This document shows, piece after piece, positions 1 to 9,100 of a stretch of DNA of 10,461 nucleotides (the first letter of the stretch is position 1; each line of letters begins with the position of its first letter). Both the position numbers and the translations under genes were made by a program. This stretch comes from JAZSQT01 sp045538075 (GTDB lineage: Bacteria; Chrysiogenota; Deferribacteres; Deferribacterales; Mucispirillaceae), in contig JAZSQT010000177.1 of assembly GCA_045538075.1 (NCBI GenBank), forward strand, positions 1 through 10,461, written 5' to 3'. Below the pieces are notes generated by a model. The model was not told the DNA's origin. It ran no database searches and saw only the letters and a program-made list of their open reading frames with translations.

Positions 1-1
1 C

Positions 2-1069
2 TTTAATAAAGAAAATATAAACATCATAAAAAATCAACTACCAATAGTTGGTGTTATTACATTAAATATGGCAAGTATTCCAGTTTCAAATGAATATATT
101 GGTGTAGCTGAAGGTTCAGAAGTAGTAGAAATACGTCCACAAGTTTCTGGCATATTAAGAAGTCGTGAATATAAAGAAGGATCATTTATTAGAAAAGGTC
201 AATTATTATTTGTCATTGAACCAGATAGTTATGAAGCAATATTAAATGAAGCAAGAGGGAATTTAAATCAAGCAGAAGCAAAATATATACAATCTAAAGA
301 TAATTATAATAGAATTTTAAGTTTATATAAAAAAAATGCAATTAGTCGTAAAGATTTAGATAACGCTAAAGGTGAATACGAAGCAGCCAAAGCACTTGTA
401 GAATCAAATATTGCAGCATATAATAATGCTAAAATTAAATTAGAATATACTTATATCCGTTCTCCTATATCTGGTTACATTGGAAAATCAAATTTTTCTG
501 TAGGTAATTTAGTAAATTCAAATAGTATTCTTACTACAATTAATAAAATTAATCCAATATACATAAATTTTTATATACCTGATTCTGAAATATCACTATT
601 AAAAAGATTGCAAAGTTTATCAATGATTAAATTTGAAGATATTTATGTGGAGGTATTTTATTCAGATAATATTAAATTTAAAAATAAAGGTAAAATAATT
701 TTTATAGATAAAACAATAAATAAAGATACTGGTAACATATACGTGAAAGCAGAATTTAGTAATGAAAATTATAAGGTAATTCCAGGGCAATTTATTAAAA
801 CAAAAGTAGCAGGTGCGAAACTTATTAATACTTTATTAATTCCTCAAGAGGCAATTCTTTATACAGCAAATGGAAATATGGCAATTATTATAAATGAAAA
901 CAATGTTGCTCAATATACAAAAATTGAACTTGGTCCAAATATAAATGGTAAATTTATCGTGCTAAACGGATTAGAAGCAGGGCAAAGGATAGTTGTAGAA
1001 GGGGTGAATAAAGTTAAAGGTGGCTCAAAAGTTATGCCTACAGCTCCAGAGAATATGAAAAATAGGTAG
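2..1069 (+). CDS. RND efflux periplasmic adaptor (membrane fusion protein), 5'-partial
   Basis: This is the AcrA/MexA-type adaptor that links an inner-membrane RND pump to an outer-membrane channel. The frame is open to the left edge. The ATG at 68 is therefore internal: the 22 codons before it encode the usual lead-in (QLPIVGVITL) just before the first beta-strands. The signal peptide or lipobox, roughly 30-40 residues, is missing. In the visible 355 residues, the first lipoyl half (EIRPQVSGIL, then EGSFIRKGQLLFVIEP) is followed by a coiled-coil hairpin whose tip carries RILSLYKKNAIS. That matches the RxxxLxxxxxxS motif known to dock onto TolC-family channels. The second lipoyl half (RSPISGYIGKSN) and a beta-barrel/membrane-proximal region follow. 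The RND pump gene starts 4 nt downstream, so the genes are almost certainly co-transcribed. Family assignment is firm; the substrate cannot be read from this protein. Confidence 0.95.
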   Translation, partial: FNKENINIIKNQLPIVGVITLNMASIPVSNEYIGVAEGSEVVEIRPQVSGILRSREYKEGSFIRKGQLLFVIEPDSYEAILNEARGNLNQAEAKYIQSKDNYNRILSLYKKNAISRKDLDNAKGEYEAAKALVESNIAAYNNAKIKLEYTYIRSPISGYIGKSNFSVGNLVNSNSILTTINKINPIYINFYIPDSEISLLKRLQSLSMIKFEDIYVEVFYSDNIKFKNKGKIIFIDKTINKDTGNIYVKAEFSNENYKVIPGQFIKTKVAGAKLINTLLIPQEAILYTANGNMAIIINENNVAQYTKIELGPNINGKFIVLNGLEAGQRIVVEGVNKVKGGSKVMPTAPENMKNR

Positions 1070-1073
1070 CAAT

Positions 1074-4000
1074 ATGTCAGAAAAAGAAAATTTCTTTTTA
1101 AAGCGACCTGTTTTATCTACCGTAATATCAGTTGTTATAACTATGTTAGGGCTAATTTCTATAAAAGTTTTACCGATAGAACAATATCCAAATTTAACTC
1201 CTCCACAAGTTCAAGTTCAAGCAACGTATAATGGAGCAAGTGCAGAAGTATTAGCTCAAAGTGTTGCTTCCATATTAGAAACACAAATTAATGGTGTTGA
1301 TAATATGATTTATATGAATTCAGTTAGTTCTGGTAGTGGAAAGATGACAATAAATATTACTTTTGCTATAGGAACAGATCCAGACCAAGCAACTATAAAT
1401 GTAAACAATAGAGTTCAGTTAGCAATGGCAAGTATGCCAGAGCAAGTTCAAAGATTAGGGATTAGTGTAACAAAAAGTTCTCCTTCAATATTAATGTTAA
1501 TTTTTTTAACTTCACCAGATGGCAGATATGATACTACTTATTTAAGTAATTACGCCTTACTAAATATTGTAGATGATTTAAAGTTGATTAATGGTGTTGG
1601 TAATGTTCAAAATTTTGCATCAAAAAATTACGCGATGAGAGTATGGTTAGATCCTCAAAAAATGTCAAAATATAATATTACTACTAACGATATTGCAAAA
1701 GTTATAAAGAACCAAAATTCACAATATGCAGCAGGAAAAATTGGTTCAGAACCAATGGATAGTAATGTTGGACTTACTTGGCAAATTATTACACAATCAA
1801 GATTATCAACTCCTGAAGAATTTAGTGATATTATATTAAGATCTGGTCAAGATGGCTCAATATTAAGGCTAAAAGATGTTGCAAATATTGAATTAGGTGC
1901 AGAAAATTACGATTTTATAGGTAAACAAAATGGTAAAAATGCTGTTCCTATAGGAATTTATCTTGCTCCTAATGCCAATGCTTTATCAACTGCAGAATCA
2001 GTGAAGAAAAGTATGGAAAAATTATCAGAGAATTTTCCAGACGGAATTTCTTATAATATACCTTACGATACTACTACTTTTATTAAAATATCTATTGCAG
2101 AAGTAGTTAAAACTTTAGTTGAAGCAATGATATTAGTTTTAATTGTAGTATATGTTTTTTTGCAAAATATTAGGGCAACATTAATTCCTATTCTTGCTGT
2201 TCCAGTATCTGTAATAGGAACTTTTGGAGGTATGTATTTATTAGGGTTTACTATTAATACGTTAACTATGTTTGGTTTAGTGCTTGCTATAGGAATGGTT
2301 GTTGATGATGCTATTGTAGTTTTAGAAAATGTAGAAAGGCATATTAAAAATGGTATGGATCCAAAAAGTGCTACTTCAAAAGCAATGAGTGAAGTAACAA
2401 GACCTATAATAGCTATTGTATTAGTATTATCATCTGTATTTATTCCAGTAGCATTTACTGGTGGTATGGCTGGAAAAATGTATCAACAATTTGCTATAAC
2501 TATTACAATTTCTGTAGTAATATCTGGTATAGTTGCTCTAACTTTTACTCCAGCACTATGTTCATTAATATTATCTCAAAAAGAGAGTAAACCTTATAAA
2601 CCTTTTGTATTATTTAATAATTTTTTTAATAAAATTACAGAATTATATATAAGTAGTGTAACTTTTTTTATAAAAAAAACAGTTTTTACGTTATCAATTT
2701 TTATCGTAGTAGTTTTAGCTTCAGCGTATTTATTGAAAATTATTCCTACAAGTTTAGTTCCAGATGAAGATCAAGGATATATTTTAGGGTTGTTAGTGTT
2801 ACCAGATGGAGCTTCATTAAATAGAACATTAAAAGTAGTTGATTACATAGATAAAATAACTTTAGATAATAAATCTGTTGAAAATGTAATTAGTTTTACT
2901 GGAATGGATATATTAAGTGGTTCACTAAAAACTAATTATGCAAGTTTTTTTATAACATTAAAACCTTGGGATAAGCGTAAAAAAGAAAGTGAATCAAGTT
3001 TTTCAATAGTAAATCAGTATATAGGTTATGGCTTAACTTTAAAAGAGGGGTTATTAATGGCTTTTAATCCTCCAGCTATTATGGGAATGAGCACTACTGG
3101 AGGTTTTGAAATGTATGTTCAAAATAGATTAGGTGATGATAATAATAGAATGTATAATGTTATAGAAGAGTTTAATAGAGTTCTTGAAACGAAAAAAGAA
3201 ATATCAAATGTATCAAATACCTTTTCTGTGTCATCACCTCAATTATACGTAGTTTTAGATAGAGAAAAAGCATCAGATATGGGAGTTAGTATTGAAGATG
3301 TATTTTCTGCAATGGAATCAACCTTTGGTGCTTCATATATAAATGATTTTAATTTATATGGTAGGACTTTTAGGGTTTACGTCCAATCAGATAAAAATTT
3401 TAGGGCAGTGCCAGAAGATATAAGAAATGTTTTTATAAAGAATACGAATAATAAGCAAGTTGCATTAAATTCTTTATTAGATATAAAAGTAATTGGAGGA
3501 GCAGAAACGTTAGAAAGATTTAATAATTATCCTGCAGCAAAATTCTTAGGTAATCCAGCAAATAATTATAGCACAGGACAAGTAATGAATATAATAGAAA
3601 AAACGGCAAGAGAAGTTTTGCCTCAAGGTTATACTATTGCTTGGTCTGGATCGTCTTATCAAGAAAAACAAATTTCAGGTAGTAGTGTATTAATTTTTAC
3701 TCTTGCTTTAATAATGGTATTTTTAATTCTTGCAGCTCAGTATGAGAGTTGGTCTTTACCTATTGCAGTAGTTGCAGCAGTTCCTTTCGCTGTTTTTGGG
3801 GCAAGCATTGCATCTTACTTAAGAGGATATAATAATGATATATATTTTCAGGTAGCACTCGTAACCTTAATTGGGCTTTCAGCAAAAAATGCAATATTAA
3901 TAGTAGAATTTGCAGTAGATAAATATAAAGAAGGTGGAATTTCAATTATTGATTCAGCTATTCTTGGTGCTAAATTGCGATTTAGACCTATTATTATGAC

Positions 4001-4187
4001 ATCATTAGCTTTTATTTTTGGTTGTGTTCCTCTTGCAATAAGTTCTGGAGCTGGAGCAGCAAGTAGGCATGCAATAGGCACAAGTGTTATAGGAGGAATG
4101 ATTTTTGCAACAGTTTTTGCTCCTATATTTATTCCAGTCTTTTTTAAACTTGTAATGACTATAGTAAATAAAATATTTAAGAGGTAA
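1074..4187 (+). CDS. RND multidrug efflux transporter, AcrB/MexB-like (HAE1 family)
   Basis: This is the inner-membrane proton/drug antiporter of the pump. At 1037 residues it has the usual length for the family (AcrB is 1049). The N-terminus has FFLKRPVLSTVI, then TM1 (about 11-30) and the first porter loop. TM2-6 lie at about 340-500, TM7 at about 537-556, the second porter loop follows, and TM8-12 lie at about 870-1030. The proton-relay residues are all visible: Asp411-Asp412 in GMVVDDAIVVLENVER (TM4), Lys938 in GLSAKNAILIVEFA (TM10) and Arg971 in LRFRPIIMTS (TM11). The pump should therefore be active. The porter switch loop (about 608-620) differs from AcrB and lacks its Phe cluster, so substrate range should not be assumed to match AcrB. 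The ATG at 1074 follows the adaptor's stop by 4 nt with only a weak AGG Shine-Dalgarno at 1064-1066, which suggests translational coupling. Confidence 0.97.
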   Translation: MSEKENFFLKRPVLSTVISVVITMLGLISIKVLPIEQYPNLTPPQVQVQATYNGASAEVLAQSVASILETQINGVDNMIYMNSVSSGSGKMTINITFAIGTDPDQATINVNNRVQLAMASMPEQVQRLGISVTKSSPSILMLIFLTSPDGRYDTTYLSNYALLNIVDDLKLINGVGNVQNFASKNYAMRVWLDPQKMSKYNITTNDIAKVIKNQNSQYAAGKIGSEPMDSNVGLTWQIITQSRLSTPEEFSDIILRSGQDGSILRLKDVANIELGAENYDFIGKQNGKNAVPIGIYLAPNANALSTAESVKKSMEKLSENFPDGISYNIPYDTTTFIKISIAEVVKTLVEAMILVLIVVYVFLQNIRATLIPILAVPVSVIGTFGGMYLLGFTINTLTMFGLVLAIGMVVDDAIVVLENVERHIKNGMDPKSATSKAMSEVTRPIIAIVLVLSSVFIPVAFTGGMAGKMYQQFAITITISVVISGIVALTFTPALCSLILSQKESKPYKPFVLFNNFFNKITELYISSVTFFIKKTVFTLSIFIVVVLASAYLLKIIPTSLVPDEDQGYILGLLVLPDGASLNRTLKVVDYIDKITLDNKSVENVISFTGMDILSGSLKTNYASFFITLKPWDKRKKESESSFSIVNQYIGYGLTLKEGLLMAFNPPAIMGMSTTGGFEMYVQNRLGDDNNRMYNVIEEFNRVLETKKEISNVSNTFSVSSPQLYVVLDREKASDMGVSIEDVFSAMESTFGASYINDFNLYGRTFRVYVQSDKNFRAVPEDIRNVFIKNTNNKQVALNSLLDIKVIGGAETLERFNNYPAAKFLGNPANNYSTGQVMNIIEKTAREVLPQGYTIAWSGSSYQEKQISGSSVLIFTLALIMVFLILAAQYESWSLPIAVVAAVPFAVFGASIASYLRGYNNDIYFQVALVTLIGLSAKNAILIVEFAVDKYKEGGISIIDSAILGAKLRFRPIIMTSLAFIFGCVPLAISSGAGAASRHAIGTSVIGGMIFATVFAPIFIPVFFKLVMTIVNKIFKR
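4179..4184 (+). promoter_or_regulatory. Shine-Dalgarno supporting the GTG start of the outer-membrane channel gene
   Basis: AAGAGG lies 7 nt upstream of GTG at 4192 and forms the last bases before the stop codon of the RND gene. No in-frame ATG lies nearby, and the GTG start gives a complete lipoprotein signal peptide, so this site decides the start. Confidence 0.75.
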
Positions 4188-4191
4188 ATTT

Positions 4192-5586
4192 GTGAAAAAA
4201 TTTATATCTATATTACTATTTTTTATTACAGTAAGTTGCTCTTTAGCTCCAAAATATAATCCTCCAAAAATACTATTGCCTGAAAAATATAAAAATCTAA
4301 GTGGTGCATATATTAGCAATAATAAGTGGTGGAGACATTTTAATTCAGAAGTTTTAAACCAGTTTATAGATGAAGCTCTTGCTAATAATAAGGATATTGC
4401 AATATCCTTGGCAGAAATAGAAAAAGCTGCAGCATTAATAACTTCAGCAAAAAGTAATTATTATCCTAAATTTAATGGAAGTATCCAAGGTAGTCAAAGT
4501 TGGATAAAAGGTAATGAAGTAACAGGAAATTCAATGCCTTTTTTGGCTGGTTTAAATGTTTCATGGCAGATAGATTTATTTGGAAGGTATAAAAATACGA
4601 CCTTATCTGCAAAAGCAGCTTTTCTTTCAAATAAATACGTTTATGAAGGTGTTGTTTTATCAATTATAAGTCAAACAATATCAACTTATTATTTATTGAA
4701 TAGTCTTGATTTACAATTAAAAATTGCTGAAAAAACTATAATATCACGAGAGAAAACTGTCAAAATATATAAAGAAAGATACGAAGCAGGATTAATTAGT
4801 TTATTTGATTATTCTCAAATGAAATCTTCTTTAGAAGAAGCTAAAAAGATGTATTATAATATTAAAATATCAAGAGAAAATACAGAAACAGCATTAATGA
4901 TTTTAATCGGTAAATCACCTAAAGAAATATATGAAAAAAATATAGAAAATACCGAAAATATTGAAAATATTTTTATTTTACCAGTAATACCAGAAGGTTT
5001 ACCATCATCACTTCTTGAAAGACGACCAGATATTAAAAGTGCAGAGCAGAATATCATAGCAGCAAATGCAAATATTGGTGTTGCTAAAGCAATGTATTTT
5101 CCAAATATATCATTGACAGGATTATTTGGAATTGTTAGTCAACAATTTGAAAATTTATTTACAGATCCATTATTAGGTTGGAATTACGTTGGAGCTTTAA
5201 ATGTTCCTTTGCTTAATTTTGGTGAAATATCATCTAAAGTTAAAGAAGCAGAAGCCTTGAAAAAAGAAGCAATTTTAAATTATGAAAAAACAGTTCAAAA
5301 AGCATTTGCTGATTTAAGGAAATCATTAATAAACCAAACGGAAAAAAGAAAAATTTTGAAATCTCTTGAAATTATGAAAGATGAATTAAAAACTGCATAT
5401 AATATTGCTATCATACAGTATGAAAAAGGTTTTATATCTTATATTGATTTACTTGAAACAGAAAGAAATTTATTTGAGACAGAAATAAATCTTGCACAAG
5501 CAAGAAGTGATTATATATTATCAATAGTAGATGTATGTGTTAGCCTTGGAGGAGGCTTTAATCAATCAGAAGACGAAAAGGAGTAA
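4192..5586 (+). CDS. Outer-membrane efflux lipoprotein, TolC/OprM (NodT) family
   Basis: This is the trimeric outer-membrane channel of the tripartite pump, 464 residues, a normal length for the OprM/NodT group. The start is GTG. The N-terminus (KKF, a hydrophobic stretch, then ITVSC) is a lipoprotein signal with Cys16 as the likely acylated residue, although Thr at -3 is not the usual Leu. CSLAPKYNPP follows, typical of the family. The two structural repeats are visible: YEAGLISLFDYSQMKSSLEEA (about 197-217) and YEKGFISYIDLLETERNL (about 410-427), both with the Y..G.IS..D pattern of the channel helices. GLPSSLLERRPDIKSAE (269-285) is a family signature. A short in-frame ENT-ENI-ENI repeat sits at residues 252-260, in the linker before the second half. 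The gene lies 4 nt after the RND gene and 3 nt before a nitroreductase gene, so it probably serves this pump only. Confidence 0.95.
   Translation: MKKFISILLFFITVSCSLAPKYNPPKILLPEKYKNLSGAYISNNKWWRHFNSEVLNQFIDEALANNKDIAISLAEIEKAAALITSAKSNYYPKFNGSIQGSQSWIKGNEVTGNSMPFLAGLNVSWQIDLFGRYKNTTLSAKAAFLSNKYVYEGVVLSIISQTISTYYLLNSLDLQLKIAEKTIISREKTVKIYKERYEAGLISLFDYSQMKSSLEEAKKMYYNIKISRENTETALMILIGKSPKEIYEKNIENTENIENIFILPVIPEGLPSSLLERRPDIKSAEQNIIAANANIGVAKAMYFPNISLTGLFGIVSQQFENLFTDPLLGWNYVGALNVPLLNFGEISSKVKEAEALKKEAILNYEKTVQKAFADLRKSLINQTEKRKILKSLEIMKDELKTAYNIAIIQYEKGFISYIDLLETERNLFETEINLAQARSDYILSIVDVCVSLGGGFNQSEDEKE
4945..4971 (+). repeat. Three tandem copies of a 9-bp in-frame unit (GAAAATAYY)
   Basis: The units are GAAAATACC, GAAAATATT and GAAAATATT, in register with the reading frame, giving ENT-ENI-ENI in the channel protein. 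The 9 bases just before (4936-4944) look like a decayed fourth copy. A change in copy number would add or remove three residues without a frameshift. Confidence 0.8.
5576..5583 (+). promoter_or_regulatory. Strong Shine-Dalgarno for the nitroreductase gene
   Basis: AAAAGGAG lies 6 nt before ATG at 5590 and overlaps the last codons of the channel gene. It is the best ribosome binding site seen in this operon, which suggests the nitroreductase is well translated from the shared mRNA. Confidence 0.75.
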
Positions 5587-5589
5587 ACT

Positions 5590-6108
5590 ATGAGCTTTTT
5601 AGATTTAGCAAAAAAAAGATATTCTGCAAGAAAGTATAAATCAAAAGAAGTGGAGAAAGAAAAAATTGATTTAATTTTAGAAGCAGCAAGAGTTGCTCCA
5701 ACGGGTGCAAATAGACAACCTCAAAGAATTATTATAGTTAATGATAAAAAATATTTAGAAAAACTTTCTAAAGCTACAAAGTTTTTTGATGCACCATTAG
5801 TATTTATTATTTGTTGTGATAATAATGAAACATGGACACGTTCTTACGACGGCAAAAAGTTAACTGATATAGATACAAGTATTGTTACAGATCATATGAT
5901 GCTACAAGCAACAGATATTGGGCTTGATAGTGTATGGATATGTCGTTTTGAGCCAGAGATATTAAAGAAAGAGTTTAATATACCAAACCATATAGAACCA
6001 GTTAATATATTGGCCGTAGGTTACGGTGATTGTGAAAAAGCATCTTCAGATAGACATTCTACAGCAAGAAAAAATATAAAAGATACAATAATTTATAATT
6101 CTTTTTAA
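5590..6108 (+). CDS. Nitroreductase family protein (FMN-dependent oxidoreductase)
   Basis: This is a small flavoprotein of the nitroreductase fold, 172 residues, at the short end of the family, with no signal peptide and so cytoplasmic. Members are usually FMN-bound homodimers that use NAD(P)H to reduce nitroaromatics, quinones or flavins. The N-terminal KKRYSARKYKSKEV contains the phosphate-contacting RxSxRxF-type motif (Arg10, Arg14). APTGANRQPQ (36-45) is the FMN-binding loop, equivalent to APSxxNxQPW. DTSIVTDHMMLQATDIGLDSVWI (from 95) is the family's central helix, and ILAVGYGD (140-147) is the closing motif. It starts 3 nt after the efflux channel gene with a strong ribosome binding site and is followed by a hairpin, so it is the last cistron of the pump operon. 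The physiological substrate is unknown. Linkage to the pump suggests a role in redox or xenobiotic handling; that part is inference. Confidence 0.9.
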   Translation: MSFLDLAKKRYSARKYKSKEVEKEKIDLILEAARVAPTGANRQPQRIIIVNDKKYLEKLSKATKFFDAPLVFIICCDNNETWTRSYDGKKLTDIDTSIVTDHMMLQATDIGLDSVWICRFEPEILKKEFNIPNHIEPVNILAVGYGDCEKASSDRHSTARKNIKDTIIYNSF

Positions 6109-6121
6109 ATAATTGTTATGC

Positions 6122-6149
6122 TAAAGAGGATATAAAAATATCCTCTTTA
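6122..6149. terminator. Hairpin between convergent operons, probable bidirectional terminator
   Basis: This is a perfect 12-bp inverted repeat (TAAAGAGGATAT / ATATCCTCTTTA) with an AAAA loop. It follows the nitroreductase stop by 13 nt on the + strand. On the - strand it includes the metH stop codon at 6147-6149. The stem is AT-rich at both ends and only short U stretches follow on either strand, so it may be a moderate rather than strong terminator. Confidence 0.7.
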
Positions 6150-9100
6150 ATATGAAGCATCTTTATGATGAACAATAATTGCAGAAGTAGTGTATTCTGG
6201 AACCATTTGGTTGTTAGAATTAACATATATACCAATATCTTTTGCTCCCAAAAGTTCTACTATATCTTTATTATATTCAGTATCTGGAGACATAGGATAC
6301 CCAAAACTATATCTTTTTCCTTGATATTTGCCAGATAAAATACCATCAATAGTTTTTGCATCATTAACATCTATTTTTAATTCTTTTCTTATGATAGAGT
6401 GGATATATTCAGCAAAGGCTTCAGTAAGTTCAGTAAAAAAACCATGAGCCATATAATAGCTTTTATAACTATCAGCTTTAAATAATTTTTGACAAAAATC
6501 AATAGGATTTTGTCCTAATGACACAATTTGAATAGGCATAATATCAAATTTATCTACATCATCACTAAAATAATGGGCTAATGATATAATAGGTGGATTT
6601 TTTCTAATCGGAAAATTAAAAGTAGTATATTCTTTTAAATCATTATCTTTGTATAGTCTAATACTATTTTCATATCGTCTAACTTTAAAATATCCATATA
6701 TTGCCTTTAATTCAAAGGCATTTTCATTTATTAACTTTTCTTTTAATAAATTAAATTCTGGAATTATGGTATTTTGAAGTAAATAGTTAAATTCTTCATC
6801 ATTTTTTTGTGTTTTCTTATAGCCCCAACTTGATGTAAATAACGATGATTTATTTAAGTATTTCATTACATCATCAAAATTAATATTTTCCAATAACTTG
6901 CTACCAAAAAAAGGTGCATTTGGTATATTAACTTTTTCTATAGTATCTATATTTAATGTAGTAATTTCTACTTTTTTTACAGCTTTTAAATTATTATTAT
7001 TTGATCCAGATGGTTTTCTTGAGCCGTCCATAACAGATAAATTATCAAAGGCATCTCTACAGTAATAGACTTTATTAGGCATAATATTGCCACAACTTTC
7101 ATTAACAAATTTTTCTGTTAATGCAGCTCCTCCTAACATAATTTTTATATTAGGCAATACTTTAGATATTTCTTCTATATTATCTTTCATAACTTGTGTA
7201 GATTTTACTAATAGCCCACTCATTCCAATCGAATCAGCATTTACTTCTTTTGCTTTATTAATCATATCTATGACTGGCACTTTTATACCTAAATTATAAA
7301 TTTTATATCCATTATTACTCATTATTATGTCAACGAGATTTTTTCCAATATCATGAACATCACCTAAGACCGTAGCAAGAACAACATTGCCTTTTGATGA
7401 GCCATCTATTTTTTCTAATTTAGGTTCTATAATTGAAACTGCTGCTTTCATTGTTTCTGCAGATTGTAATACGAATGGGAGTAACATTTTACCTTCACCA
7501 AAAAGTTCGCCAACTTTTTGCATAGCTGGAAATAAGATATTATTTATAATATCTATTGGCTTGATTTTGGACGATAATTCTTCTATTAACTCATTTAAAT
7601 TAGTTTTATCTCCTTTTTCAATTTTTAATGAAAGAGCAATATCTGCAGGTAATGAGTTATCAATTTTTATAGTGTCTTGCTTTATATTGGCAAAATGAGC
7701 TATAAAATTATTAAGTGCTTCTTTTCTGCCGTATATTAAATCAAGACAAATATTTATATCTTTTTCAGAAATAGAAGATATTGGCATAACTTTTGACGCA
7801 TGAACTATTGCCGTGTCAAGACCAGATTTTATTGCTTCATTTAGAAAAACAGAATTTAATATAACTCTTGAGGCTTGAGATAATCCAAAAGATACATTAC
7901 TTACACCAAGGGTAGTTTTTACACCTTTTAATTTTTCTTTAATAGCTTTAATGGCTTTTAAAGTTTCTGCTGCTGCGTAAGTTAATGTTTCATCACCAGA
8001 GCCAATTGAAAATGTTAGAGTGTCTATTATTAAATCTTCTGGAGGAAAATTATACTCTTTTACCCAAATGTTATATAATCTTTCTGCAATAGATATTTTT
8101 TCTTCAAAGGTTTGAGCCATTCCTTTTTCGTCAATAGTTAATGCTACCATACAAGCAGGGTGCTTTTTTACAATTTTAAATATTGTATGTAATTTATCAC
8201 CTCCATCTTCAAGATTAACTGAGTTTATAATAGGTTTTCCAGAATATCTTTCAAGAGAGGCTTCAATAACTTTAGGATCAGTAGAATCAATTACTAATGG
8301 GGCAGTAAGAGAAGTGTTAATAATTGGGATAATTTTTTTATAATCTTCTATTTCATTTCTGCCAGCATAAGCAAGAGATAAATCAATAAAATGAGCTCCT
8401 TCATTTTCTTGGTTTTTGCAAATAGATAACATTCCATCTACATCATCATTTAACAACATTTCTCTAAAGGCTTTTGAGCCAGTTGCATTAGCACGTTCTC
8501 CAATTAAAGCAGGTGCTGGGTCTTGTTCTAATAACGTAGATGTATAGATAGAAGATGCTTCTCCTCTATAATCATAATTACTTGTTACATTTAATTTTTT
8601 AGTATCTATTAATTGCCTCATAGCTTTTATATGGGTTACATCTGTTCCACAGCAACCACCTGTTGCAACAATAGGAAATTCATTTAAAATATTGTCCATA
8701 ATATTTTTAAATTTTTCGCTATCCATAGGGTATATACTGCACCCATTAATTAATTCTGGCAAACCTGCATTAGAAGATAAATATAATCTTCCTCCCCAAG
8801 ATTTATGTAGTAGCTCAAGAGGTTTTTTCATCAAATCTGGACCCATTGCACAGTTTAACCCTAATGCAAAAATATCGTAATTACGCATTAATGTAGCAAC
8901 GGCAGAAATATCTGAACCAGTAAGAAGTGTATTACTTTGCTCAATAGTAAATGATACGATTATTGGTTTTTTGCTATCTACTTCTTTACAAGCATTAATA
9001 GCTGCTTTTATTTGTAATAAATCTTGGGCAGTTTCAATAAGAAAAATATCTGCTTCTTTTCCTGCTTCAATTTGAACTTTATATTGATTATAAAGAGTAT

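Noticed and set aside
68..70. ATG at 68 as the true start of the adaptor gene
   Set aside because: The frame is open to the left edge and the preceding 22 codons encode family-conserved sequence; starting at 68 would also leave no signal peptide.
329..336. Homopolymer tracts of 8 (A8 at 329-336 and 2672-2679, T8 at 9376-9383) as phase-variation sites
   Set aside because: Runs of this length are expected by chance in coding DNA this AT-rich with many Lys codons; all three genes are intact, and two of the genes (the pump and metH) are not typical phase-variable loci.
3760..4319. Three overlapping minus-strand open frames (3760-3945, 3848-4081, 4005-4319) opposite the RND and channel genes
   Set aside because: They lie antisense to well-conserved coding sequence, have no recognisable domains or good start signals, and their composition is what a shadow of the other strand would give.
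4472..5057. Minus-strand open frames (4472-4663, 4854-5057) opposite the channel gene
   Set aside because: These are shadows of the conserved OprM-like gene, with no family motifs and no plausible ribosome binding sites.
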